Shown here in pieces: positions 1-7,346 of a DNA stretch of 16,962 bases. The notes beneath the pieces are model-generated. The model had not been told where the DNA came from and did not search any database. It saw nothing but the letters and a program-made list of their open reading frames with translations. Location of the stretch: positions 1 to 16,962 of the forward strand of contig CAYRJN010000077.1 in the NCBI GenBank assembly GCA_964424545.1, in the 5' to 3' direction. The stretch is from JAUVIB01 sp964424545 (lineage in GTDB: Bacteria; Calditrichota; Calditrichia; Calditrichales; Calditrichaceae). How positions within the stretch are numbered: position 1 is the stretch's first letter; each line of letters begins with the position of its first letter. The position numbers were made by a program, and so were the translations under genes.

Positions 1-82
1 ACTGTTTTTCCTTGGTAAATTGGAACTTTACCCACAAGAAACCCAGTAGAGCCATAATAAATAGAAAAGTAAAGGGGTTAAA

Positions 83-355
83 ATGTTTGGTATAGGAACG
101 CAAGAATTAATAATTATTTTGGTTATTGTTCTTTTGGTTTTCGGCTCTAAAAAGTTACCCGAACTGGCTCAAGGTTTAGGAAAGGGAATCAGAGAGTTTC
201 GTAAAGCCAGCACGGAAATACAAGAGGAGCTGGATATAAATAAACCGATAGAAGAGACAACGACAACGAAAAAAACGCATACGGAATCATCCGGCTCCGA
301 CACAGAGAAAGAAAAGAAGGGTGAAGAGGATAATGACGCTACAACGGAAGATTAA
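83..355 (+). CDS. tatA: Sec-independent protein translocase subunit TatA
   Basis: TatA oligomers form the pore of the twin-arginine pathway, which moves folded proteins across the inner membrane with TatC. The 90-residue protein has the family layout: a short periplasmic start, one membrane helix at about residues 8-20, the Phe-Gly hinge (F20-G21), the KKLPEL turn with P26, an amphipathic helix to about residue 47, and a hydrophilic, Thr/Glu/Lys-rich acidic tail. The ATG has a GGGG stretch 8 nt upstream, a plausible ribosome binding site. The end overlaps gatA by 23 nt, so the two are probably co-transcribed. tatC and tatB are not in the window. The absence of a polar residue early in the membrane helix does not separate TatA from TatE-like paralogues, but TatB is unlikely. 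Confidence 0.93.
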   Translation: MFGIGTQELIIILVIVLLVFGSKKLPELAQGLGKGIREFRKASTEIQEELDINKPIEETTTTKKTHTESSGSDTEKEKKGEEDNDATTED

Positions 356-1748
356 CGAAGTTAAAAGGGGCAATCTTTCTATTCGAGAATCCGTTGAAGA
401 ACGTATAAAGATTGCCGAGAAAAACAAACGTCTCAATGCATATTTAAGAATATTGGACGAACGCGCCCTTCGTAAGGCCGATGAGCTCGACAGGCGAATA
501 CAAAAAGGAGAAGAGGTCGGCGCGCTGGCCGGAACGATAATCGCCATTAAAGATAATATCAATATCGAGGGCGAAAACAGCAGCTGCGCCAGTAAAATTT
601 TAGAAGATTTCAAATCGCCTTTTAACGCTACGGTTATCGATAAACTTGAAAAAGCGGACGCCGTTATTATCGGGAAAACCAATCTTGATGAATTCGCTAT
701 GGGTTCGTCCACTGAAAATTCGGCTTTTGGTCCCACAAAAAACCCGCACGATGAAACGCGCGTGCCCGGCGGTTCCAGCGGCGGTTCGGCGGTGGCCGTA
801 GCTTCGGGGAGCGCCGACGCGGCCTTAGGCAGCGATACGGGCGGTTCGGTGCGTCAGCCGGCTTCTTTTACCGGCGTGGTCGGCTTAAAACCTACCTATG
901 GCCGGATTTCCCGTTATGGTTTAATTGCCTACGCGTCCTCTCTTGATCAGATCGGTCTGTTTTCGACGACAGTGGAAGATACGGCTCTTTTGTTGAAAGA
1001 GCTGGCAGGCAAAGATGTTAAAGATTCCACTACAGCCGATGAACCGGTGCCGGATTACAGCGAGAGCATAGGAAAAGAGGTGAATGAAATGACTATAGGC
1101 GTGCCGGATGAGTATTTTTCCGAAGGGCTTGACGACGTCATTAAAGAGACCATATTTAAAAAATTGGATACCCTGGAAAAAGCCGGCGCCAAAATTGAAA
1201 AAATAAATTTACCGATGACAGAGTACGGCATTGCAGCCTATTACATTGTCGCTACAGCCGAGGCTTCGTCTAATCTGGCGCGCTATGACGGCGTTCGATT
1301 CGGATTGCGCAAGGGCGGAGAAGAGGGCTTAATCGATATGTATGAAAAAACGCGCAGCGCCGGCTTCGGTCCCGAAGTGCGCAGGCGAATTATGCTCGGC
1401 ACCTATGTCCTTTCTTCCGGTTATTATGACGCATATTACCGCCGCGCCTTGAAAGTGCGTCGTTTGATTAAAGAAGATTTTGACAAGGCCTTTAGTAAAG
1501 TCGATGTTATTATCACGCCGACCACGCCGACCACTGCTTTTAAAATCGGCGAAAAAGTTGACGATCCTTTAACGATGTATTTGAATGATATTTATACGGT
1601 TACCATTAATCTCGCCGGCATTTGCGGAATGAGCATTCCTGCAGGTAAGGATAAGTCCGGTTTGCCGTTTGGAATGCAGCTTCTCGGTAATTTCTTTGAA
1701 GAAAGTAAAATTATTCGGGTAGGCGATTTTATTGAGAAAAACTGTTAA
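333..1748 (+). CDS. gatA: Asp-tRNA(Asn)/Glu-tRNA(Gln) amidotransferase subunit A
   Basis: GatA is the amidase subunit of GatCAB. It hydrolyses glutamine and passes ammonia to GatB, which amidates mischarged Glu-tRNA(Gln) or Asp-tRNA(Asn). The amidase-signature catalytic triad is visible: Lys73 in IIAIKDNI, cis-Ser148 in PGGSSGGS, and nucleophile Ser172 in SDTGGS; the K-to-S spacing of 99 residues matches the family. Length is 471 residues, normal for GatA. I chose ATG 333 because an AGAGG motif lies about 5 nt upstream. The in-frame GTG at 321 has a purine run directly against it and adds only four residues. The gene overlaps tatA by 23 nt and is followed 59 nt later by gatB. gatC, often next to gatA, is absent here. 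Confidence 0.96.
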   Translation: MTLQRKINEVKRGNLSIRESVEERIKIAEKNKRLNAYLRILDERALRKADELDRRIQKGEEVGALAGTIIAIKDNINIEGENSSCASKILEDFKSPFNATVIDKLEKADAVIIGKTNLDEFAMGSSTENSAFGPTKNPHDETRVPGGSSGGSAVAVASGSADAALGSDTGGSVRQPASFTGVVGLKPTYGRISRYGLIAYASSLDQIGLFSTTVEDTALLLKELAGKDVKDSTTADEPVPDYSESIGKEVNEMTIGVPDEYFSEGLDDVIKETIFKKLDTLEKAGAKIEKINLPMTEYGIAAYYIVATAEASSNLARYDGVRFGLRKGGEEGLIDMYEKTRSAGFGPEVRRRIMLGTYVLSSGYYDAYYRRALKVRRLIKEDFDKAFSKVDVIITPTTPTTAFKIGEKVDDPLTMYLNDIYTVTINLAGICGMSIPAGKDKSGLPFGMQLLGNFFEESKIIRVGDFIEKNC

Positions 1749-1807
1749 ATCTGCTAATTTTTGTAAAATTCCAATACTATAAAAAATAGAAGGAAACAGC
1801 GCTTAAA

Positions 1808-3256
1808 ATGGAATATGAAGTCGTAATAGGGTTGGAGGTTCATGCTCAGCTTTCAACGGAAACAAAAATATTTTGCGGTTGCAGCACTAAATTCGGAGCG
1901 GAACCTAATTCACAGACTTGTCCGGTATGTCTCGGAATGCCGGGCGTATTACCGGTTTTAAATAAAAAAGTAGTCGAATCGGCTATTAAAATGGGGATTG
2001 CCACTAATTCTAAAATATTGAGGCATAACGTATTCGCCCGGAAAAATTATTTTTATCCCGATCTGCCCAAAGGGTATCAGATATCGCAATTTGAAGAACC
2101 GATTTGTCTTGACGGCCGCGTGGAAATTGAGACGGATGACGGGAAGAAAACGCTGCGTATCAACAGAATTCATATGGAAGAGGACGCAGGCAAATCCGTT
2201 CATGAAGAAATGTATATAAAAACCAACGATACGTTTATTGACCTTAATCGTTGCGGCGTGCCATTGATTGAAATTGTTAGCGAGCCTGATATGCGCTCTC
2301 CGCAGGAAGCGTATGCCTATTTGGTAAAATTGCGCCAACTTGTGCGCTATCTTGATATTTGCGATGGTAATATGGAGGAGGGAAGTTTTCGCTGCGACGC
2401 CAATATCAGCATCCGTCCTAAAGGGCAGGAAACTCTCGGTGTAAAAACCGAATTGAAAAATATGAACTCTTTTCGAAATGTGGAAAGAGCGTTGGAATAT
2501 GAAATCAAAAGGCAGATGGATATTGTGGAGGATGGCGGTGAAATTATTCAGGAAACATTGCTCTGGGATCCGTTGAAAAATGAGGCCAAATCGATGCGCA
2601 GTAAAGAAGAGTCGCATGATTATCGCTATTTTCCTGAACCCGATTTACCTACGCTCAATATTAGCGCCGCATGGATTGAAGAAATAAATAAATCCATGCC
2701 GGAGTTACCTGATGCCCGCAGAGAGAGATTTATAAGCGAATTCGGGCAGAACGAATATAATGCCGCGGTTTTAAGCGCCTCGCGAGAAACGGCCGATTAT
2801 TTCGAAGAAACGGCTAAGCGTTGCGACGACTCCAAACTTGCCGCAAATTGGGTGATGGGAGAAGTTTCCAAAGTATTGAACGATAAAAAAATACAGGCCG
2901 ATGAATTAAGCGTTACCCCGGCAAAACTTGCCGATTTGTTGAAGAGAGTCAAAGATAAGGTTATCAGTTCCAGCGCCGCTAAAAAAGTGTTTGACGCAAT
3001 GTTGGACAGCGTTGATTCGGTTGATACGTTGATTGAAAAATTGGGGTTGAAACAAGTTTCCGACGAGGGCGAGCTGGAAAAGATAATAGACGAAATTATG
3101 AAAGCCAATCCCAAAGAAGTGGAAGGCTATCGTGCTGGAAAAACGAAATTAATCGGGTTTTTTGTGGGACAGGTTATGCGCGCTTCAAATGGCAAGGCCA
3201 ATCCGCAGGTTGTTAATCAAATCTTACAAAAAAAATTATCGAACGATGGAAAATGA
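1808..3256 (+). CDS. gatB: Asp-tRNA(Asn)/Glu-tRNA(Gln) amidotransferase subunit B
   Basis: GatB phosphorylates and amidates the tRNA-bound Glu or Asp using ammonia channelled from GatA. The 482-residue protein starts with the conserved VIGLEVHAQL. It has a zinc-type cysteine set (C23-x-C25 and C38-x2-C41), the signature YPDLPKGYQISQ at about residues 83-94, and RIHMEEDAGKS at 120-130. The C-terminal part (about 330-480) fits the helical YqeY-like tRNA-binding domain. All expected parts are present and uninterrupted. The nearest Shine-Dalgarno-like motif (AGGA, 1791-1794) is 13 nt from the ATG, so initiation signals are weak. The stop overlaps the start of the next gene by 11 nt. Confidence 0.97.
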   Translation: MEYEVVIGLEVHAQLSTETKIFCGCSTKFGAEPNSQTCPVCLGMPGVLPVLNKKVVESAIKMGIATNSKILRHNVFARKNYFYPDLPKGYQISQFEEPICLDGRVEIETDDGKKTLRINRIHMEEDAGKSVHEEMYIKTNDTFIDLNRCGVPLIEIVSEPDMRSPQEAYAYLVKLRQLVRYLDICDGNMEEGSFRCDANISIRPKGQETLGVKTELKNMNSFRNVERALEYEIKRQMDIVEDGGEIIQETLLWDPLKNEAKSMRSKEESHDYRYFPEPDLPTLNISAAWIEEINKSMPELPDARRERFISEFGQNEYNAAVLSASRETADYFEETAKRCDDSKLAANWVMGEVSKVLNDKKIQADELSVTPAKLADLLKRVKDKVISSSAAKKVFDAMLDSVDSVDTLIEKLGLKQVSDEGELEKIIDEIMKANPKEVEGYRAGKTKLIGFFVGQVMRASNGKANPQVVNQILQKKLSNDGK

Positions 3257-3983
3257 GCGGTTTTTTCGAAAGACTAAATTATTAATTATTCTTTGCGTAC
3301 TCATCGCAATATCTGCGCAGGATAACCGTTTATTCTCCCAGATACAAAAAGGCAGCTTTAATCGTACCGTTCTTTTCGGGTTGCAACATCAAGCGCTTAA
3401 ACAACACGTCGATGATTCCATAAAAATATCGTTAAAATATAAGCCAAAAGCGGATGAAAAAAGTTTTTATCAATTGCCGCTTGATCCTTTAAAGTTGGAT
3501 TATCGTCATCATCCCTATTATACGCCCAAAATCGTCGATGATTTTATCAATATGAGCATAATGGACAGGCCTCCGTCAAGCAGTTTTGTTTCATTGCCGA
3601 CGGTAGCTTTATTGGCGGCGTCGGTAGCTCTTCAGTATGCGGCTGTAAAATTAAAAATGGAATTGACAGCACAGGATTATCTGCTGGAGGATAAATATTA
3701 CCCGATTTTAAAAGCTTTGTGGCTAAAATCGCCGCAGACAGCCCAAGCGCTATATCGTATTGATACCATACGAAACACGCGTACCATGCAATCATTACAA
3801 AAGGATTTGGAGTTTTTGATAGATCGTCGGTTGCTTAAAATGCGTAAAATTCCCGAAGGATTAACCAAATACTTTCCGGCGCAAAAAAAGAGCGATGTTA
3901 TTAAACTTTATGATAACAGCGTTATGGTCGACAGTAGCTCAAATTTGCGATGGATAAGTTTGGAAAAATGTTTAAAAAATTAA
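3246..3983 (+). CDS. Unrecognised exported or membrane-anchored protein, possible C-terminal winged helix
   Basis: I do not recognise this 245-residue protein. The start at 3246 (inside gatB, 11-nt overlap) is preferred over upstream in-frame starts because it gives a classic N-terminal signal or anchor: basic RFFRKTK, then LLIILCVLIAISA, with a possible cleavage after ISA (residue 24). A second hydrophobic stretch runs at about 114-134, followed by KLK. Residues about 148-212 look helix-helix-wing-like: a helix YYPILKALWLK, a short helix TAQALYRI, a long helix TMQSLQKDLEFLIDRRLLK, then a hairpin ending in TKYFPA. If both hydrophobic stretches span the membrane, residues 25-113 face the periplasm and the C-terminal domain the cytoplasm. 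The winged-helix reading is pattern recognition only. No Shine-Dalgarno is seen, so translation may be coupled to gatB. Confidence 0.7.
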   Translation: MENERFFRKTKLLIILCVLIAISAQDNRLFSQIQKGSFNRTVLFGLQHQALKQHVDDSIKISLKYKPKADEKSFYQLPLDPLKLDYRHHPYYTPKIVDDFINMSIMDRPPSSSFVSLPTVALLAASVALQYAAVKLKMELTAQDYLLEDKYYPILKALWLKSPQTAQALYRIDTIRNTRTMQSLQKDLEFLIDRRLLKMRKIPEGLTKYFPAQKKSDVIKLYDNSVMVDSSSNLRWISLEKCLKN

Positions 3984-4063
3984 CGGCGAGAAAAGCAATT
4001 CAAAAAAGCGGGAAATTGCGCTTAATCGACTTCTTTCCGAAATCCTCCAAAAAAAAATCCTGA
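3968..4063 (+). CDS. Possible 31-residue basic peptide
   Basis: This short ATG-to-TGA frame starts 16 nt before the end of the preceding gene and fills most of the gap before the prenyltransferase gene. A GGA motif lies about 5 nt upstream of the ATG. The peptide is strongly basic, beginning MFKKLTARKAIQKSGKLRL and ending KSSKKKS, with no hydrophobic segment and no Cys. I know of no family that it matches. It could be a real small coupled ORF, the decayed tail of the preceding protein in another frame, or chance. Confidence 0.22.
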   Translation: MFKKLTARKAIQKSGKLRLIDFFPKSSKKKS

Positions 4064-4084
4064 AAAATAAAGCTATATTTTTTT

Positions 4085-4912
4085 ATGTCTAAATCTTATT
4101 TTAAAATAATTCGCCCTTTCAATGTGTTGATTACTTTTATCAGTATCGGTATCGGATCTTTGGTTAGCGGTAATTTCCATTGGAGCTCTAAGCTTCTCTA
4201 CGCCGGATTAACGGCCGCCTTTATAACCGCAGGGGCCAATGTTATTAACGATATTTTCGATGTTGAAATTGATCGTATCAACAGGCCGGACAGAGCGCTG
4301 CCATCCGGAAAAATTTCCATAAGCGCCGCCAAAATATATTTTACCGTTTTATATTTAAGCGCTTTATTTTTTGCCGCTTTATGTGGAAAGATTTTATTTC
4401 TAATTGCCTTGGTCATCGCGTTAGCCCTCTATTGGTATAGCGCGTCGCTTAAAAGAACGGCGCTTTGGGGGAATGTATTGGTAAGCGCGGTATCCGGTTT
4501 TACATTTATTTACGGAGCCATGTCCGTCGGCGGCTGGAAAGGAGGTATTGTCCCTGCTCTATTGGCCTTTTTCTTTCATTTGGGACGTGAGATGTTAAAA
4601 GATATGCAGGATGTGGAAGGAGATATAGCGGTAAACGCCGTAACATTTGCAGGGAAATACGGCCTGCGACGAGCGGCTTTATTAACCCGATTTGTATTTA
4701 TTGTTTTAATTTTTGTCAGCATAGCGCCATTTTTTTTAAAAATATATAATGAAATATATCTGATAATTGTTATATTTGGCGTGGATAGTATTCTGCTTTA
4801 TATTGTTTTTGTATTGAAGAATGTTGTAAATACTGAAAAGCTCGGTAAGTTAAGCAATTTGTTAAAATTTGATATGCTTGTCGGATTACTGGCTATTTAT
4901 TTGGGGTTGTGA
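4085..4912 (+). CDS. UbiA-family prenyltransferase, digeranylgeranylglyceryl phosphate synthase-like
   Basis: This is an integral membrane prenyltransferase of the UbiA superfamily, which joins a polyprenyl diphosphate to an acceptor. Both Mg-diphosphate motifs are intact: N55-D56-x2-D59-x3-D63 (NDIFDVEID) followed by RINRPDRALPSG, and D173-x2-D176-x3-D180 (KDMQDVEGD). The intermediate YSASLK motif is at 118-123. About eight or nine hydrophobic helices fit the 275-residue length. The NRPDRALPSGKIS stretch is typical of proteins annotated as geranylgeranylglycerol-phosphate geranylgeranyltransferase, the second ether-bond step of archaeal-type lipids, and that annotation next to maf is familiar from Bacteroidota. 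The real acceptor could also be a quinone or phenolic ring; sequence alone does not decide. The ATG follows an A/T-only leader with no Shine-Dalgarno. maf follows after 2 nt. Confidence 0.85.
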   Translation: MSKSYFKIIRPFNVLITFISIGIGSLVSGNFHWSSKLLYAGLTAAFITAGANVINDIFDVEIDRINRPDRALPSGKISISAAKIYFTVLYLSALFFAALCGKILFLIALVIALALYWYSASLKRTALWGNVLVSAVSGFTFIYGAMSVGGWKGGIVPALLAFFFHLGREMLKDMQDVEGDIAVNAVTFAGKYGLRRAALLTRFVFIVLIFVSIAPFFLKIYNEIYLIIVIFGVDSILLYIVFVLKNVVNTEKLGKLSNLLKFDMLVGLLAIYLGL

Positions 4913-4914
4913 TT

Positions 4915-5514
4915 ATGTTGTTTTCATTGATTAATGGTTTGGAAAATATTGATATTATTCTTGCCTCGGCGTCGCCGAGACGTTATGAACTTCTCAAAAG
5001 TATCGGACTGCCTTTTAAGGTTGTGGAGAGTCGCATAGAGGAGATATTCTCCGATGAGTACGGCCCGCAGGAGATTGTGGAAATAAATGCGGGGAGAAAA
5101 GGAGATGATGTCGCTGAAAAGTATCCCGAATCTCTAGTAATATCGGCCGATACCATCGTTGTCTTAAATGACGCGGTAATGGGAAAACCGCGTGATGAAA
5201 AGGACGCCTATCGAATGTTAAGCCGCTTAAGCGGACGCACGCATCAGGTTTATACGGCTTTTGTATTGAATTGTAAATCAAAAGGTAAACGTTACGCTGA
5301 AATCGTCTCCACCGATGTGCGCTTTCGCAGTTTGAGCGAGCGGGAGATGTGGAGTTATATTAATACCGGAGAAATAGTCGATAAGGCCGGCGCGTATGCC
5401 ATTCAGGGGCAGGGTGCATTGTTGATCGATAAAATTAACGGCGATTTTTTTAATGTCGTCGGCTTTCCTTTATCGCGATTTTTTGTTGTTTTAACAGATT
5501 TTTTGAAAGATTAG
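4915..5514 (+). CDS. maf: Maf-family nucleotide pyrophosphatase (dTTP/UTP type)
   Basis: Maf proteins hydrolyse nucleoside triphosphates, including modified ones, to monophosphates and are thought to clean the nucleotide pool; some affect septum formation. Family motifs are in order: LASASPRR at about 16-23, catalytic Asp79 in SADTIVV, GKP at 90-92, SGRTHQVYT at 106-114, and DKAGAYAIQGQG (156-167) followed by NVVGFPLSRF. The Gln in AIQGQG fits the YhdE-like dTTPase/UTPase group rather than the YceF m7GTP group. I chose ATG 4915 because GGGG at 4903-4906 lies 8 nt upstream; the GTG at 4909 would add two residues and overlap the preceding stop. It lies 2 nt after the prenyltransferase gene and 2 nt before the response regulator, indicating one transcript. 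Confidence 0.93.
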   Translation: MLFSLINGLENIDIILASASPRRYELLKSIGLPFKVVESRIEEIFSDEYGPQEIVEINAGRKGDDVAEKYPESLVISADTIVVLNDAVMGKPRDEKDAYRMLSRLSGRTHQVYTAFVLNCKSKGKRYAEIVSTDVRFRSLSEREMWSYINTGEIVDKAGAYAIQGQGALLIDKINGDFFNVVGFPLSRFFVVLTDFLKD

Positions 5515-5516
5515 AA

Positions 5517-5894
5517 ATGATCGATAAAATAATTAAGATACTGTTAGCGGAAGACGATCCGTTGATGCAGAATTTAATTCGCTTATACCTGAAAAAATAT
5601 CAGGCACAGATTGATTTTGCGGACAACGGGCGCATCGCTCTCAAACAATTAAAAAGCAAGGAATACGATCTGTTGATTACGGATTTACAAATGCCGGAAG
5701 TTGACGGAGCGACGCTGATTCGCAATATACGGCAAGAGGGTAAAATGGTTCCTGTAATAGTGCTTTCATCCTACGATAAACTCAGTATTGAACGGATGTT
5801 GGACGAGCCGCATATCGACTCGCTACGCAAACCTTTCGAAAGCGCTGAGTTAATTGCGATGATAGAGAAGATGACCGTTTCGGCTTCGAATTGA
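5517..5894 (+). CDS. Single-domain response regulator (CheY-like receiver)
   Basis: The 125-residue protein is a receiver domain only, with no output domain. The phosphorylation site is complete: acidic pair D13-D14 in AEDDP, phospho-acceptor Asp56 in LITDLQMPEVDG, Ser84 as the switch residue in VIVLSS, and Lys105 in RKPF. Such proteins act by phosphorylation-dependent protein contact (CheY-like) or as intermediates in a phosphorelay. No histidine kinase or chemotaxis gene is nearby, so its partner is unknown. The start lies 2 nt after the maf stop, which suggests co-transcription with a housekeeping gene. It is too short to be a truncated OmpR- or NarL-type regulator with an intact linker, and the stop is clean. 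Confidence 0.92.
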   Translation: MIDKIIKILLAEDDPLMQNLIRLYLKKYQAQIDFADNGRIALKQLKSKEYDLLITDLQMPEVDGATLIRNIRQEGKMVPVIVLSSYDKLSIERMLDEPHIDSLRKPFESAELIAMIEKMTVSASN

Positions 5895-5929
5895 GATTTT
5901 ATTAATTTATTAAAAATATTCAAATTTTT

Positions 5930-7144
5930 ATGATAGAAATAACCATTGCCTTTATCGGGCTGATATTTTCATCTTTATATGCCGGAACGGAATCCGCGTT
6001 TCTTTCTTTTAATAAAATCAAGTTGGATATATGGAAAAAAGAAAAACGCAAGTTTATCGCAAACGCGGATTTCTTTTTCAACAATCCCGAAGAATTTTTT
6101 ACCACTATTCTTGTCGGCAATAACTTTTCCAATATTATTTATTCTACGTTTGCCACTATTTTTCTGCTGAATTATTTTGATGAATTTTTAAGTTGGGTTT
6201 TATTGACGTTTGTTGTTCTTTTTTTGGGGGAGATCTATCCCAAAACAATGGCCCGTTTGCATTCCGACCGCGTTATCTTAAAACTTTTATTAATAATACG
6301 CGGTGTATATTTTTTGTTTAAACCTCTGGTTGCAACAATAAATCTTTTACTTTCGTTTTTTATGCGTATGCTGAATCTCGAACAAGAACCCATGCTCTCT
6401 TTTTTCTCAAGAGAAGAGATAGAAACCTTGATTCAGCAAAGTTCCGCGTCTATTCTAAAGCATAATCAAGAACGAAAATATGTTGATAAAGCACTGGATT
6501 TTTCCGAGGTTAAAGTACGCGAGGCGCTGACGCCGAGAACGGAAGTCGTAGCTTTGGAACTTAACGATTCCATTGATGATATGGAGACCGTAATCGAGAA
6601 ATACGGACATTCGCGTATTCCCGTATATAAGGATAATATGGATAATATCATTGGAGTCGTTTTTATGTATGATTTGCTTGAAAAGCCGCAAACGATTAGA
6701 GAAATTATCAAGCCCGTGCAAACGACATTTGAAAATAAAAGCTGTGCGGAACTTTTAAAAGAATTTCAGAAAAAAAATATCTCCATTGCCATTGTTCTCG
6801 ACGAATACGGAGGATTGGAGGGTATTGTGACTTCCACCGATTTGATTGAGGTGATCTTTGGCGAGTTTTACAGGCGGGGAGAAGAAGGTTACATCATTAA
6901 AAAACTTAACCGATTCACATACGAAGTAGACGCCCGCATTGATTTGGATGAATTGTCGGAGCATATAGGCCTTGATTTTCCGGAAGGGGAGTATGAAACT
7001 TTATCGGGCTTTATACTTTATGAAGCCGGAAGAATTTTACAAATAGGAGAGTTTCTGGAATTTGATAATTTTTATATAGAAATAACCGCTGCAACGCCTA
7101 ATAAAATTATTAGAGTAAAAATTGTTATAAAAAACAAAGATTGA
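5930..7144 (+). CDS. CNNM/CorC-type transporter-associated membrane protein (DUF21-CBS-CorC_HlyC)
   Basis: This protein belongs to the family often annotated as hemolysin-like; characterised members take part in Mg2+ or Co2+ efflux or resistance. Domain order in 404 residues is: a DUF21 membrane domain (about 1-150) with AGTESAFLS (18-26), LVGNNFSN (61-68) and LFLGEIYPKTMA (97-108); two CBS motifs (about 200-250, with LTPRTEV and GHSRIPVY, and about 262-312, with LDEYGGLEGIVTSTDL), which bind adenine nucleotides in relatives; and a C-terminal CorC_HlyC domain (about 325-400). The GEIYPK motif replaces the common GEIxPK exactly. The start follows an A/T-rich leader with no Shine-Dalgarno, 35 nt after the response regulator. 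No ion specificity can be read from the sequence. Confidence 0.92.
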   Translation: MIEITIAFIGLIFSSLYAGTESAFLSFNKIKLDIWKKEKRKFIANADFFFNNPEEFFTTILVGNNFSNIIYSTFATIFLLNYFDEFLSWVLLTFVVLFLGEIYPKTMARLHSDRVILKLLLIIRGVYFLFKPLVATINLLLSFFMRMLNLEQEPMLSFFSREEIETLIQQSSASILKHNQERKYVDKALDFSEVKVREALTPRTEVVALELNDSIDDMETVIEKYGHSRIPVYKDNMDNIIGVVFMYDLLEKPQTIREIIKPVQTTFENKSCAELLKEFQKKNISIAIVLDEYGGLEGIVTSTDLIEVIFGEFYRRGEEGYIIKKLNRFTYEVDARIDLDELSEHIGLDFPEGEYETLSGFILYEAGRILQIGEFLEFDNFYIEITAATPNKIIRVKIVIKNKD

Positions 7145-7225
7145 GGTAGTCGCTTCCATAAATTTGTTTCATAAGTTTTGTCGTATAAGAACTTTGATTA
7201 AATGGTATCGTGATTGTACTTCCAC

Positions 7226-7293
7226 GAGATGGCATCTCCGGACAGGCTCCGATATAAAAAAATATCGAGATGTACGCCTCTCCGATTGTCATT
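7226..7293. repeat. Degenerate palindromic spacer element between convergent genes
   Basis: The 202-bp convergent spacer holds a hairpin GAGAT-GGC-ATCTC at 7226-7238, a second hairpin CGATAT-AAAAAA-ATATCG at 7250-7267, and a GTCATT hexamer at 7288-7293. GAGATG and CTCCGAT each occur twice. It resembles a decayed copy of the GTCATT-ended intergenic elements found elsewhere in this window. It lacks a GC-rich stem followed by a T run, so it is not a convincing terminator for either gene. Confidence 0.35.
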
Positions 7294-7346
7294 TTAAACG
7301 AAGAGATAAATATTAAAATTTTATTATTCCCAAAAGAGAATCGATT

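Noticed and set aside
1..95. Open frames at the left edge (2-49 and 3-95) that could be the end of an upstream gene
   Set aside because: Two frames are open and neither shows a recognisable C-terminus, so no partial gene can be assigned.
321..332. GTG 321 as an earlier gatA start
   Set aside because: The purine-rich motif directly abuts it, while ATG 333 has AGAGG at normal spacing and gives the usual N-terminus.
287..736. Long minus-strand frame over tatA-gatA, and similar antisense frames over gatB, nqrA and nqrC
   Set aside because: They are shadows of confidently identified genes and show no family features.
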